A DNA stretch of 64,000 bases from Tetrahymena elliotti 4EA (GCA_000231825.2 JH720299.1:1391375-1455374), one strand, 5' to 3'. Counted from the first letter of the stretch, positions 27,102 to 42,200 are shown. Notes: generated from the letters alone by a model not told the origin. Translations and numbers: made by a program.

Positions 27102-29662
27102 TCATAAGCATGTTGTCCAATCGTATTTTTTCCATATTGGCATCAATGATTCCTTTATATTTTAAATTTTATCACGTGATGCTTTTTCAGGATATAAAAC
27201 TTTAGGTTTCTCTAAATTTAAGATATTGCAAATTATTTCATGAGCAAAATTTTTAGAAAAAGCTTTTTCATCTTCAACAACATGAGCATACCCATATCTA
27301 AGACCAAAATCTACATAGAAATATGGGAATCCTTTAGGTATTTGACTTCTAATTCCTCCTTGTTCTTTAGTTATTTTATACAATTTTTTGTGGGTATTCC
27401 AATCTGACTCCATATTTTCTATTCCTTATTAGAAATAAACAGGTATTTCAGCAGCAGTATTCCTTGGTAGAGTCACACATTCAATAATCTAATTTAAAAT
27501 AAATAAATAAATTAATATAATCTTCTCTTCCCTTAAAAAGTTTACCAAGTGAGGCATGCTTTTTAAATTGACTGAGTTATCAATAAAAATGACTTCATAG
27601 TCCTTTTAATCAAAGGCCTAAACCAAGCATTTCTAAAAATTTCTAATTTCCTCATAAACCTCTTCATCAACGTCCTACAAACTAGAATAGTGATCAAAAG
27701 GAACAATATACAGATGAAAGATTTTCTCATATTTAACTGTTTTTAATTTAATTAATTTTGTTTATTTGTTTGTTTAAAAAATTAAATGAAAAGATTTTGT
27801 CAAATAAAAATAAATGGATTTGATTAATTTTTTATTATAAGACCAAATTTATAAAATTGATTAAGTAAAAAAGGAGCAAAAAGAATTAAAGTTTAAAACA
27901 TTTCAAATGTTTTTATTCTTTATCGGATAAAAAAGTGTTTGAAGAAAAATTTTGTTTTTTGAGTAAAATCTTGTTTATCAATTTTAGTTATTTGTTTAAA
28001 TGACTTTTCTCTTTATCTGTGAATATCAATACACCACTAAATTTTAACCACTTTCATTAAAGTTTATTTATTAATTAAAGAAATATTAGATGGAGTAAAT
28101 CTATTGAGTTTGATTGTTTGAAATTATTGAATAAAATCAATTCATTTCTTATTTTAACCTAAGAAATCATTTAATATTTGAATATCAAGTACACTATTTA
28201 GCTAGAATCACTTGAATTAAGTGAAAATAATTTATTGATGAAATAAATTAATATTTCTTATTTATTTAAGCTAATAAATTATTTAATGCTACAAAATCAA
28301 GTACATCATTTAGCTTCAACCACTTTAGTTAAAATTATTTATTTATCTAAAAAATATTGAACTGATTTGATTGATTGAGTCTGTCTTTTTGTTTGAGTTG
28401 GATGAAATATTTTTTAAACTGACTGTGTGGATGCAAAAGTTTTAATCAATTTATTAGATAATTTTATTGAAGATATTAAACACTATTTTAATACATTCTG
28501 AAAGCATTTTTCATTGAAGTTGAAGGATAGATAATATTTTAATTAATTATTTATTCTATAAAACCACTTGAACTGAAACTTATCCTTAGGTTGAATAAAC
28601 AAGAAAATAAAAACAGAATATTTATTTATGTCTTAGGCTTACTTTTCTATTCTTCAATTTTTCTCTCATTTTATTGGTAGAATTATTTTTTTTGAACTCA
28701 AATAAAATACAAAATTAAAATGATCTCTTTCTCTTTCTGCTTTAAAATTGTATTTTATATAGAAATGAATATGTTTGTTTACCATATTAAGGTACAATCA
28801 AAGCTGTTGATGTTCCAATTGAAATAATTTATTCTGCCAAGATTTATTTGTTGGTAAAGCAATATTTGCAGCTTTCTAAAGTGTTATCTAGCTTTTTTTA
28901 TGCAAAGAATTAGAATTGTTCCTCTTTTTTCTGTTTCTTTTGCTCTATTTTTTCTTCCTTTTTTGATTTCTTTTTATTTTCTTATTCTTCTTTTTTGTCT
29001 CCTATTACATTAAGTTGTTTGTTAGCATACTCTTAATCAAGCAACTCATTATTGTCATAAGTGTTTCTATATTTCTTGAAAAAATCAACAGCTACGTCAT
29101 CATAATTATGTTTAACCTAGTTGTTTTTTCTCTCAATCTTAATTCCTTCTCTGTATTGTTCTGGATTGAATGAAGAAAAAGTTTTCTAGACTTCTGTATC
29201 ATCAAATAACTCCTAATCTAATTCCATCAATCCTACATTTTTAACTTCTCCTCTAAAAGTATTCTAATAATACTCATCTTATTCTATGAAAAGCTTTTCA
29301 CAAGTCTTAGTTGCTTTAATAGTCTCACCTTATTTATTTATTCATAAAAATATTATAAAAATCAAGGATCAAACATCTTTTTTGTTTCATCCAATAATAT
29401 AAATCCAATTAATTCAATAGCTTCTACATTCATTGAAAAAAGTGCTAATTTCAATAAAACACATTTTACCTTTTGAAAATTAATTCCATAAATCTTCACA
29501 TAGCTTTCCTAAAACTTATTCTTGCTAAAAAACTTCTTCATGATGCTCCTCTTCTTCTTATTTGTGGCTTTTCTTATCAGTTTTCTTCCATTTTTCTAAT
29601 TAAAATAACAAAATATGCTCATTAAAATCGACTGAAATTAGCTGAGTTTTAAGATATCTCAT
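27102..29662 (-). CDS. CWF19-like (CwfJ C-terminal domain) protein, 438 aa
   Basis: Modelled exons: 29662-29470, 29328-28783, 27736-27546 and 27488-27102; stop TGA 27104-27102. Introns are 141, 1046 and 57 bp, all in phase. The central part is charged and Lys/Glu-rich. A CxxC pair (CKYC, 218-221) opens the first CwfJ domain (to about 310), which includes the HLYIVPFDHY core. The second domain (about 311-430) contains PKGFPYFYVDFGLRYGYAHV and ends in the usual W..YD segment. In yeast and animals CWF19 proteins associate with the spliceosome and intron-lariat debranching, so a nuclear RNA-processing role is likely. The 5' end is uncertain. ATG 29662 gives a clean frame preceded by an in-frame TGA, but a second open frame with ATG at 29784 could be spliced on as an extra first exon. 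The protein is shorter than human CWF19L2. Confidence 0.85.
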
Positions 29663-30206
29663 ATTAGCTCATTGTATATATTTAAGCTTTATGTATTATA
29701 TGTACTTTATGGTTCAAGAATGTCTGTTTCTTACTTTCTTTCTTTGCTATCTTCTACTTTATTTTTCTTTAAACCCTTCAACATTTATCGAAATTATTTA
29801 TAATCTAATAACAAACACTATTTGAATCTTTTTATAGAAATATATTAATTATTTAAAAACAATCAATAAAACAAAGAAATTAATAATACAGCTCAATTAA
29901 TAAATAAAGTAATAAATAATAATAACATAGATAGATACTAAATAAACGAAATATCAATTATAAATTTTTGTCTACTTATTAATGCATATTTAATATGCTT
30001 TTTTTAATTTTTGTAAATTACTCAATAAGCAAACTTACCAGCTAATTAATGACAATATTGGAAAAATATAAAGGTTTTACAATTATAAATAATTGAAAAT
30101 AAATAATATATATATATATATATATATGATTAAAATAATAGGATGGTGATTTTAGATGATTGGAAAAATAAGTTTTTAGTTTTTGTATTATGTGTGAATG
30201 AATGAA
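29663..30206. other. Intergenic region with possible alternative first exon
   Basis: Between the CwfJ-type gene and the 3' end of the giant gene. On the minus strand, 29784-29660 is an open frame starting MLKGLKKNKVEDSKERK with a good donor-like GTAAGA inside. It may be an upstream exon of the CwfJ-type gene or a leader. The remainder is A+T-rich with a TA microsatellite. Confidence 0.4.
30106..30127. repeat. TA dinucleotide microsatellite
   Basis: About eleven uninterrupted AT/TA dinucleotides. It lies just downstream of the stop codon of the giant gene. Confidence 0.9.
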
Positions 30207-33200
30207 TCAGGAAGAATATTGTTTGTTTTAATCGTAAATGAATTTTTGAATTGAGTTTTATAAATTCGGATTTGAGTCAATAAATCCTCTTATTGAACCT
30301 CTAATTTAAGATTTGGCTTTGTAATTTAAAATGCATTTCTTTTCATGATTTGTTGACTCATTGAATTTATAATCTGCTGCTTGTTGAGGTGATTTGAAAA
30401 ATTAACTAAATTACATAGCAAGATCTTTTTCTTCTTCATCTTTAATTTTATTCATAATAAAATCAACCATTTCTATAAACTTGTATTTATCTATTGCTTT
30501 AAAGTGTTCTTGCATTGTAAATATTTTTTGGCTTAAACTAGAAACTTTCTTTTTAAGCATAGGGTTATAGAAAAACATCTAGCCACTTTTAACATTATAG
30601 AATTTGAACCATTATGAATAAATAAGATAGTCATTTATATTTTTAGAATTCATTTCAATCATAACAAACTATCTTTTAATTCTATTCAAATCCAACAGCT
30701 CCATAAAGTAAGAATCATAGTCATTCAATTATTATGATTACAAAATAGCCTATAATACATCACAACTAAAATTTGAACTATATCTAAGCAGCATACCACA
30801 ATAAAAATAAGCAATCCAAATCAAATCTCCTTCCCTATTAATATCTATTTTAAGTCTTTTTATCATCTTATCCAAATCATCTGTTTTCATCCCATAATCT
30901 AAAAATACTTCCACTCTCTTCACACTATCTCTAAACAGAGTATGCACATGTCCCAATTAGCTAATTAACAACTTTATTTTATCAAAAAAAAAAAAATTTT
31001 TTTTGAATTCAAATTCGCTTAAATTAATTATTAAAATTTATACAGAATTTAAAACAAAAAAATATTAAATTTGTGAATAAATTTCAATTTTTCTTTAAAA
31101 TTTAAGAAATGTTTTTTAATTATCTTTAAAAATTTCAGATTAATATTTAATTTTAACAATTTATTTATTTGCTTTTCATAATAAATGATCGATAATTAAA
31201 TGATGGTTTATTTGTTTAACTTCAAAGCATCCATCCATCTTTACATTTTGTTAAAATTAAAATGCTTCTAATTTAATTGGGTGGGATAAGTTTATTAAAT
31301 AGAATTAAAATTCACCATTTATTATTAATTATTATCTTTCCCAAATATGTTTTTAAACAAATTTTTTTGAATGAAGATGTGACTCGAAAGTTACAAAATT
31401 TTTAAGATTAAAATATGCCAAAAATAATTAAAGTTTTTTATTTAGAGTTTATTAATAAAGTAACTTACTTTCCATATTTAATTGGATTCTTCGAGTTGAG
31501 CAATTTTTTCTTGGTTTTAAAGGAATTATTGGAATAAGAAGATGTATTTTGGATCATCAAAGACCTTAAGGAGGAGGTTGATTCTTTGGTTTTCGCTGTC
31601 CATTTCATCTCCTTTTGAGTCTAAATCTGAGCTAGAGCTTTCAGTTGAGAAATAAGAGGATTCATTGTCTGAAGACTCACTATTATATTTGGAATCATCT
31701 TCATCCTAGGTTTTTTTCTTTTTCTTGTTTTCACCTTCAAAGTCATCATATTCTTCATCCTCTTCATCTTCTTCATCTTGTTCTTCCATTAATTTTTTCT
31801 TTTATTTTTTAATTTCTTTTAGTTTCTATTTTTCAGTTTATCTTTCGATTTCTTTTCTGAGTTGATCAATATGAAGAATGTTTTTCTTTTACTCAACTTT
31901 CTTGAGAATAATATTTTCTTCAGCTTCTTGAGACTGATCATTCTTTTTTGTTTCATCTTATTCTTTTTCTTCTTCTTATTGTGCTACTTTAGTTTGTTAA
32001 ATCTATTTGTAAATCTTAATATTTTCTGCATATTCCTGCTCTTCATCAGAATCAAACTTCTATTATAAGCCTTTTTCTAGCTTTTTTATCAGTTTTTATC
32101 TCTTTCTTTGCTTTTTCTTTTGATCTTTTATCAATTTATTTAAGACCTTTGAAGAAACTAATGTAAATTGCTGGTTGAAAGGATTAAGATCATTTTGATC
32201 CTCAGGATCACTTTCAACATCACTCAACATAATTTCATCAGCCAACTCTTCATCTTAGTTTTTATTTTCCAAATGCAATTTATTGTGATTTTCTTGCTAT
32301 CCTAAAAGCTACTTCAGCTTCTTCTGCTCATAGTGAAGAACTATTTTTTCAAATATATTTTCTTTATTAATTTTTGCTATTTATCTTTAGAATTTCTATG
32401 TCATAATCCCATATAATTTTGGTAAAATCTTCCACTCATATTTAGAATCAATAATCATTCTCTATAAATTTTAAAAAATATCCTACAGTCCAATCAGGTA
32501 TGTTCTTATGTCTCTGAAAAAATTTCTAAACTTCCTGTACATTCTTGATTTTAAAAGCTCAGAATCATATATTGTTTTCTTCGCTTCCTAATTTTATTTA
32601 AATATAAGTTAAATTAAAAAAATTCAAACAATAAAAATTAAGTATTGATATCAAAATAAACTATTAAAATCCACTTCAGCTATCATTCAAATAACAAAGT
32701 TGAAAAAAATTTTTTTTAGATTAATAAGTCTTTTCTATTCATTAAAAACTTTCTCAAAAAAAAGATAAATCAATTCATAACAAAATAAAGTGATATTTGT
32801 TTTTTCAAATACAATCTTTAAAAAATGTTTTATTATATTAAAAACTAATTAACCCAGTTAATTAGAGATCATTTTTTATGATTAAATTTCATTTTTTAAT
32901 AAATTATTTATTTGTTGCAAAATCATAATTGTTCTTTCAAATATCAATCAATCAAAATTTGTTTTTAATTAAAAAAGTAAAGAACTCTATTAAATAAATA
33001 AAACTTTAAATAAATTGATTGAATTAAATTCTAACTAATATCAATGAAGTATTATTTATCAGAAAATAACAATTTTCTTTCTAGTATTTTTATTTTTAAT
33101 ATTGAAAATTAATTAGTTGACTTTATTCATTAAATAATTGTTCAAAGAATAAATTGGGTAATTGTTAAAATTTGAAATATTTAAACAAAAATAAACAATA

Positions 33201-36200
33201 ATTGAGATAGTTCTAATCTCAAAGAATAAAATAATAAATAAATAAAATTAAAATTGAAAAAAAGTTATGAATAGTTAGAAAATATAATATGTTAATTCGA
33301 AAATAGTTAGAAAACAAAGATTACTTTAGGAATGCGCAAGTTAGACATGATGAAATCAAATGCAATTAGGTCTAGTTTTTTTTTTAGGTATTTTAATTTA
33401 ATTAACTCTAAATGAGACTATGCTTCTACTTAGAACACTTAATAAGAATTTAATTTCTTGTTTGGATTGTCAGGTATTTATTTTAATTTGTTAATGATCT
33501 AGTTCTAGAAATCAACTTTGACATAAGGCATTTTCTTAAGAAGATTGCTTAGCATTTATTTAATTTTAAAGTTACTATAATCATCTTAATACTTGCTGAT
33601 ATTTTCTATTTATGTCTTAAAGTTTTCTTCATTCAAAATAATTGCTTGGGATTCTACAGAAATGACTTCTTAATCTATTTTATTTTCTTTGAAATGCCCT
33701 TTCTAAAAAATACTTTCTGATCTATAGGTATTCTTCAAATTATTCTAATTACTATCAATATTGTAAAATAAACTATTATTTTTATTTGAAGGACTTCCTC
33801 TTTCTAACATTGTCTGATTTTTAGGAGATGAATTTTATGATGCTAAAGATTATTACCTTGAAAAATTCTTTTCATAATCAAAAGATTTTTTGGAACTAAA
33901 ACCTATATTGTTAATTGAACTTCTACTAGATTCTTAGCCTTACTATCTACTACCATATTCTGAAGTTTATTTTCTACCAAATTCTTTAGTTTATTATCTA
34001 CTAAAATCTTAAGTTTATTTTCTGCTTAGAGAATTATCCTAAGCTAGAGAACTAACACTTTTTTGCAATGCTTCTGTCTTAGGTGAAAGACTTCGATTTT
34101 ATTTACAATTAAAATTGGAAGTTGTTTTAATGAGTCTAACTTTTGGAGTTAAATGTGGAACTAGTTTTTTAGTTGGTTACTGTAATGTTGGAAAAATTAC
34201 TGTTTATTTTTCTTAAAATTAATTTGTTTGTTGTTGTTGTTTTTCTAAATTTTTTTCATTTGTTTTTGTATGAATTATTTCAGGTGGTTTATCTGAAGTT
34301 AAACCTTTTTGTTTCATAATAAAGTTAGAATTAAATTAATCAACAAACAAAATTTCTTCTTTGATTTTTTATTGTTAAATAGATGCTTGATAAAATTAAT
34401 TTCTAAGCTGATGATTTAAATAAGCTTATTAATTCTTCAGTTCAGGATATAGATACACTGGATTGCTTTCCCTTCTAATAGGATGACTAGTCTGCTATAC
34501 TTCTATACCTGAAAGCTTAATACTTTAACTAAGAGAGCCTGTTTTAGCTTGTTAATAAATGCTGCTTACTGTAGTATTGTGAGAAAACATAATATTATTT
34601 CTCTTATTTTGTGCAATAACTCCTGCTTTATTTTATTGAACTACAAAATTTTTGAATTAATTATTGTAAAGCCAATTATTATTCTTATCATCATCATTAT
34701 CTTAATCAAATGCATCTTCTAAAATATCTTCATTAATCACATCTTTTTAATTTATGTATTTACTCAAAACTGATTCCTATAAATTTATTTTAGGTTAAAG
34801 CAAATTCATTTATTTAGCCTTCACTTTAAAATGTTTCTAAAATAAACTTTTGTAAGAATCTTCTATTTTGTTGCTTTCTTATTTTTTTTATTATTTTTTC
34901 TCTTCTTATAACTTTATCTAAGCTGCTTTCTGTTATTCTGCTTAGCTCTCAGTTTTCTTCTATTCACTATTTCTATTCCATCTAAAGCTGCTTCTTCTTT
35001 AATTCATACTTTTTGGAGTAGCTGCCCCATCAGCTATTTCAATCCATAAAAAAATATATTAAAAAAAATTAAGTCCAAATGTTGAAATAAGAATTCATCT
35101 CTAACCAAATTTCTTAATCATAATGAAAGAAAAAAAATATTTTTAAAAGAACTCCTTACTAATTTAAATAAATTTACCAGCTCTTTTTGGTGATTAGGGC
35201 TCAGAGTCTAGCTTTAAAGGATCCTCTAATTTTTTAAGAAAAGACTGTCTTGTTGAAATTCTTTAAGGAGACATTGTAGGAGAAGAAAAATTGTTCTTGA
35301 TTGGACTGGCTTAAGATTTAACTTCTTCTTCTTTTTCTGATTTAGCTAAACTTTAATTCTAACCATTTTATAAAATTCTAACTTATTCAGTATTTATTTT
35401 GGATTAATTTTCTTAATCTTTGTCTTATTTTTCAGGCTCTACTTTAGATTGTTGTTATTATTATTATTCATTTTAGACAGCATCAGTTTTTTATTCTTCT
35501 TAATTTTCTGGATTTTGTTATTCATTAGCCTATTTTTGCACATTTTCAAGCACAGTATTTTCTTTGTGTTCTGTTTAATTAGATGTCAATTCTTATGTCT
35601 GGTTTTTTTGCTGTTCATTTGCTAGATCAATAGTAGGTTCTTATTACTTTTATTATTCATTTAAAACAGTTTCTACTTATTGTTAATTTTCTTATTGTTT
35701 TTCTTCTGGTGTTTTTTGATTTGTTTCTTTATTTTTTTAATCATCTCCTTCAGTTTTTTATAGATTTAAATTAATATCTTCTTTATTTATTTGCTATGAA
35801 ATTTACTTTTCGTTTTTAATATCTTTAATTTCTACTTTATTCTCATTCTCTGCTTGAGTTGTTATTTACTTTAGCTGTAATTAGGATAGTTTAGGTTAAT
35901 CTTTAGGTGTTTCTTGTAATTTAAATAAAGGTTATTCATTCTAATTATTAATTTTATTTTTCGATTAATCAATAGGCTATTTTACATTTGTAGCTAATTT
36001 TTATTAATTATTTACTGTTGCATTTGCAAGCTTCATAGAAATTTAATTTTTATTATTTATTTCTTATCCCTTTTTAACTTGTTTTTGATTGATTGGAGAT
36101 TTTAGATTTTGCTATTAAGTTTATTATAGTTATGAGTTTTGAATGCTAAATTATCCACTTTTATTTGGAGATGTTGATGATTTTTTTGACCTTTTCTTAG

Positions 36201-39200
36201 CATCTTTCAAAGGTGATTTTGAAAAAGACTTTTTGCTGCTAATAGAACGAGATTATTTTTTTGAACCAGATTTACCAGGTTTTTTATCTTTGCTTTTGCT
36301 TTGATTCAGACTAATATCAATCTTTTGAATAAATAAATAATTAATTAATTATTTTAAGTCCTTGATAAAATACTTATTAAAAATGTAATTTTTTAAAATG
36401 AAGAAGTAAATTTAATTTTATTTACTTTTCATAAAATATTATTTTAATTAAATAGAAAATAATTAATAAGGCAATTTTTATTGAATTATTTGTTTGAGAA
36501 TTGAAATTGACAATTTTTCAGAAATTAAAATTGAATGAAATTATTAAATGGTGAATAAATTATTTAAAAATCTAAAGTAAATTTTGAAGATTTTGTGTAA
36601 AAATATGGTTTTGTAAAAATTTGATATTTTGTAAATAACTAAGAGATTAAAATGATAAATGAAAAAGAAGATGTTTGAAATTAAAAATGAAGGAAATTAC
36701 TTGGGTTGATTCATTATTAATTTATGTTGAATTAACAGTGTCATCGAATTCGACTTGCTTTTAATGTGTTTCTATGTTGGCAGTATCTTATTCTAATTAG
36801 GTATCAATTTCCTAGTTATTATAATTTTCTTTTTCTTGATCTGCTAAAGCATCATCTTCAAACTTAACATTAAGCTATTTTTATTATTCTTGGTTATCTT
36901 GAGGTAAAGGAGAGGGACCTTAAAGCTCCAATAATTATTATAAAATTTAATTGTCTGGAACTTGAGGATCGTTCGATTTATAAAATTTAAATATACTGTT
37001 TTATGATTCATCTAAATTCTCTTAAGAATTTTCACGAGAGTTACTACTGGAGCGACTGCTACTGTTACTACTACTACTGCTTTTACTAGAATCACTGTAG
37101 AATCTGTAGTATTCTTGGCTTGTTTTCCCAGCAAAGTAAGCAGGATTTTACATAATTTAATAAGAAGTTGGGGGGTATTATTTTTTAATTGTGTTTTATC
37201 TAATTAAATTTTTAGACATAGTTGAGCTTAAAGAAGTGCTTGAGCCAGGTTTTTATCCTTAATTTTTAATGATGAAACAAATTAATTAATTAATTATTTA
37301 ATTAATTTCACACATCTAAAGGTAATGAAAAATTCCCAATTAGAAAAAACTATAAATACCTAGAGAGATTGTGGTAGATGAAGAAATGATTGATTGCTTT
37401 TTGGAAAGATCTGTTAGACTTTCTTAAGGTGATTTAGTTAATCCAACTACTTTTGTCATTGCTTTTATCTTTTTAAGTGCGTTTTTTTAATTATCTTTTA
37501 GATTCATAGCCATTTTCTTTTCTTTTGCATTGACATTTTTATCTTTTGTCTGATTTAGATCTTCTATCTTGTGTTCCTTATATAAAAACTTAAGAGGCCA
37601 ATTAAAAAGAACTTTTTCTTTGATATCTTATTCAGTTAATTGAGATTTATTTCTTAGAATATTCATCACGTGCTTCAATTAATACCCATCTGATTTTTGA
37701 TCGAATTTCTACTCCCTAAAATTAATTGAACAAATTTTACCTATACTCCATTTTCATTATAAAATAACTAATTATTTTACTTCTTCCCATCGAATGTCTA
37801 ATTCTCTTCTGAAGAAGACATTGTTAGCATTTCTTCATTATCATGTTAACTATCTCTCTAAAAAATAAAAACATTATTTGCTTATTGTAAAATAATTAAT
37901 GTACTCATTCAAAAATACTATCTCCCTAAGAAAGTTACCAATCTCTTTTTAGAAAGGGAACAATTATTTTAAAAAAATTGGCTAATCCTCAAGAGGATTA
38001 TAATACAAGGGAATAGAATAATTAATAGCTTTTAAGTTTTTTATTTTTGAAAAGAAAAATGAAAAACAAAATAAATGTTACATTTTTAGATTTTGAGTTA
38101 AATTAAATGTATTTTTTAATGAAATCTCTTGACTCCTGTTTGATTTTTGAAAGAACAACTTGCTTTGAGCTTTTAAACATACTCAAGTACTTCAAGTTAT
38201 CTTTATTAATTTTAATCTTTTGGATATCTTTCTTTAACGAGTGCTAAAAAAGTTATACAATATCTTTAAGTTCTTATAAATAAGGATATTTTATTTAGCA
38301 TTTTTGATCTTTTTTGTGAAACCAGTAAAAAGTATTTTTATTTGTATGACGAAATCTCCATTCGTTATTTGAAGATTCTTTTTACTCAATAAATTCATGA
38401 ACAAGAATTAACACATGAATATCTTCAGGAAAATTAAGTCCTAGCTCTTTGCTTAAAATCAGCATATGTCTATCTGATAAATTAGAGTTTTATCTTTTAT
38501 GTTTACCTTTTCGTTCGATTAATTTACTAATGTCCGTCTCTGAAAATATCCTTTAATTATTTAAACATTTCTAAAAAAAATGAATCACAAACAAATATAA
38601 ATATCCTTCAAAAATTAACTTAAAATATTCATAATCGCTTAGTAATTTTTATAATATTTAAAGCATTGAATCTTAAAAATAAACCACTGTCAGAATTGTC
38701 ATAGAATTATAGAGTTTATGAATTTGTTGAAATAAAAAAGCATTAAATAATTTTAAAAACAATTTATTAATCCAATTAATGTTTGTTTTATTTATCATTT
38801 TACTCATAAAATATTTTGCAAAATGTTTCAATTAATTTTAAATTTGTTTTTCATATTAAATTCTAAATTAAATTTAAAACTAAAAAACATTTAAGTTAAA
38901 GGGAATTCAAGAGATTCCAAAAAAGCAAAATAATTTTAAGATTTTATTAGGAAAAAATCAAAAAAAAGAAATGAATGCAAGAAATACTTATTTTCAGGTG
39001 GATCTTGTTCTGCATCAATAAAGAAATAGATGTCATTGAAATATGGATTGATGGGAGCAAGCTATTTGTTTTCTTTTCTTTTGATGTTGTTAAGAGTGTT
39101 TGATATGTATTCGAGTTTGTTTTTAATTGGTACAGTTGTTTGATCAGCTCTGTAGAGATTTATTTTATCCAACTTATAAAAGAATTTGGTGAGATTAACT

Positions 39201-42200
39201 GAATATTAAATTCCTAGCCTGTTCTCAAAGACCATATTAACATCTTCTTAGTTTAATGCACTATTTAGATACATTTAATCATAGTACATGTTATCTTTTT
39301 TACTTTATGAATCACTTTGAGCAGATTTTGGATACTCTGCTGTGAATAAATAACTTCTATGTTTGAATGCAAATGTTTATTGAGCTCTCTTCAAAGCTTC
39401 TTCGTCTCTCTTTCTTTTGAATTCAGTGATAATTTTTTAAATAAAAATGATGCTGGGGTGAATATTGAAGTGAAAGTTTGTTATTTAATTAACATAAACA
39501 ATTTATTCTTCCTCTTCATCATAAATTTCTGTCCAAAAATCAGGCAAATCAAGAGATGCGAAAGCTCTTGCAACCCACAAAAGCTAAGGCTAATTGATCT
39601 AAATATTAAGAAAATTCATTGCAAAAATAACATCTTCTGGATTTACCCTTTTAAAAGATTTCTAAGACTCAATAATCTATTACTAAATAAATAAATCTTT
39701 TCCATATTTTGTCTCATAATACTAAGTAGCAATAATCAACTCTCTTTCAATAGTTTCAATAAAATTTTCTTTCTCTTGCCTAATTGGATAAATATCTAAA
39801 TATTACACTTGCTGTTTTTATTTATCCTAAATAAAAGTAAAAATTTATTTTAATGTTAATATCAACAAATTTCAACCAACTTACTACTTTAAAGTCATTA
39901 GGCTGCACTGAAAAATCTGTGTTTTCACCATCTTGATTACCATGGCTTGGAGTGACCTCATTTTGATTCATTGATGAAGTAGAAAGACCTGATTTAATTC
40001 TTTGATTCCCTATATCTAATTTTTTAGAGCTTCCTTGACTTTCTTTTTTTGTTATTTTTTGTTGACTTTTTTAACTTTATGAAATTTAATTTTGAGAATT
40101 AGGCTGCTACGACTACTATTGTATAGCACTATCTTGGATATTTTCTTATACATTCATTAAAGATTATTAATTTCCAATTGTAGTTTCTGAAAACTCAACT
40201 CCAGAAACGTTTGCAGAATGACCGATATTTCTATTACTTGTACTTGTACTTCTACCAGCTGCCTGAACAATATAACTTAAACCGTTTCTAATGAGCTATC
40301 CATTGAATAGCTTTTTATCTGAATTTTTGTTAAATTTCTATTATGTCACTAAGAGGGCTTTGTGATATAAATTAACATTTGGGACAGCTTAATCTTGTTT
40401 GGCTTTTTAAGTAGTCTCTTAGGGTTGAGAATTTCCATCTTTATTTTAATCTTTTTTATTTTCATTATCATTTTCATCATCTTCAATTGCAGGATATATT
40501 CTATCTTTAGTGAATCTATATGTATTCGTATCTTTCATTAAAGATAATTCATTCATCATCTCTTTAAATCTGAATTCTACAAATTCTTGTTTAGGATTCA
40601 ATGTTCCTATCTTAATATCAGTAAACATCAATGCAGGATTGATTATTGGAATATTCTGCTGTTACAAAAATAATGAAACTGGATCTGCTGCTTGTTTTTT
40701 AGCAGGAATATCACCCATACCTCCAATACTCTTTTAGATTTTAGTACTTATTGACTTAGTCTTATACACACTTTTACTCACTTAACGCTTAGCAGCAGCC
40801 AATGCCGATTCTTTTTGTTATTTATCAGGTGATAAAGTTTCTTTTACATTTACTGGTTTTTAAAGAGTCTCCAAAAGTGATTTCTTTTTTTCTATTTTCT
40901 TTTCTTCCTTTTTACCATATTGGATTAAAGGATTATGAGTAAATTTTGTGGGTATACCCTTTCTATTTTCTAATTTAAAAATCTCTACTTCATCCTCTTT
41001 AAATTTCATTTCAAATAATACTTTCCTAAATTTATTAATCAAAGGATGCTCATAGCTTGAAGTCTTTGTGACCGTATTAAAATATATTATTTATTAATCT
41101 GGATCAACTTCTTTTGTAAAATTAGAAGGAAGTTCTTCTTCTAACATCAGCTCTATTATTTACTCATATTGCTTTATTTCAGTATTCAATAAACCTTTTT
41201 AAATATAATTCAAAATTAACAATTCATATAAAAAATATACCAAAACCCATTAAAATTTATTTTTATTAAAATCAAACCTTTCTCATTTTTTTAATTTAAA
41301 AATGGGTTTTAAAGTTGTTTTTCAAGTAAAATCAATGCTTATGTTGGTTTTTTAGGAGTTGTAGTATATTAAACATGAACCAGCTTTGAATAATTTAATT
41401 TTGACAATAATAATGAAATTTTAGGAATTATAATTAAAATAGAAAATGTTGATTGAATCTAACTTTGTTTATGAATTTAAAATTGTTTAATAATAAATTG
41501 GGTTTGAATTAAACATTTTTTATGAAATTTATTTCATATTTTGTTTAAGATTAATAAATTTATTGTTAAGTAGAAGTATTTAATTTGAATAGAAAATACC
41601 TAAACTATTTGACAGAGAGTTTTTTTCTTTTTCAATTAATTCTTCTTTGGTTTGAGTTTATTTGAAAAGGGTTCCTTTTTCTATGTCAAAATGGGAGGTT
41701 TGTTGATTCAATTACATTTGTTGAAGAGATTGATTGGATTCACTACTAGGGTCTTATTTGACTTGATGACTCAGCTTAAGGAGTTTTTAAATGACTTTTT
41801 CACTTGATATTGATGAAAAAGAAGTAGAAGAATTTTATTTAGATAAATCTCCTCTTTTGGTGAAGTCTTCATAAACAAGTTATGGCCTAATAGTGGAAAA
41901 TACTCTTTAATTTCTATTTTTATTTTTCTTTTGAGTAAAAATGAATTCCTCTTGTTAGTCTTGCTTGTTATTTTCTTCATTTCCGCTATGATTGCTCAAA
42001 TTTTAACTTGCTTGGTCCTCTTTATTGTCTTCAGATTCCAGCTTTTCTGATTTATCTGATTCTTTTTACTACTCAAGCTGATCCTCAATATTGTTGTCAG
42101 AATAATTGTTTAGCAAGTTAGAATTTTCAATATCATCAGATTAATTATATTTGATTCCATATTCACTATGGTCAAAATCATCTTCCTCTTCCTCATCATC

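Noticed and set aside
31862..32068. Plus-strand frame with very hydrophobic Phe/Leu-rich translation
   Set aside because: It is the complement of a Lys/Glu-rich coiled-coil exon of the giant gene. AAG/GAA codons read backwards give Phe and Leu.
38541..38545. TTTTCAG acceptor for exon 4 of the giant gene
   Set aside because: It does not fit the phase of the preceding donor at 38987. The AAAG acceptor just upstream (exon starting 38550) closes the frame.
39359..40737. Plus-strand frames at 39359-39694 and 40510-40737
   Set aside because: Both are antisense to exons of the giant gene, which have consistent splice phases and recognisable WW-like modules.
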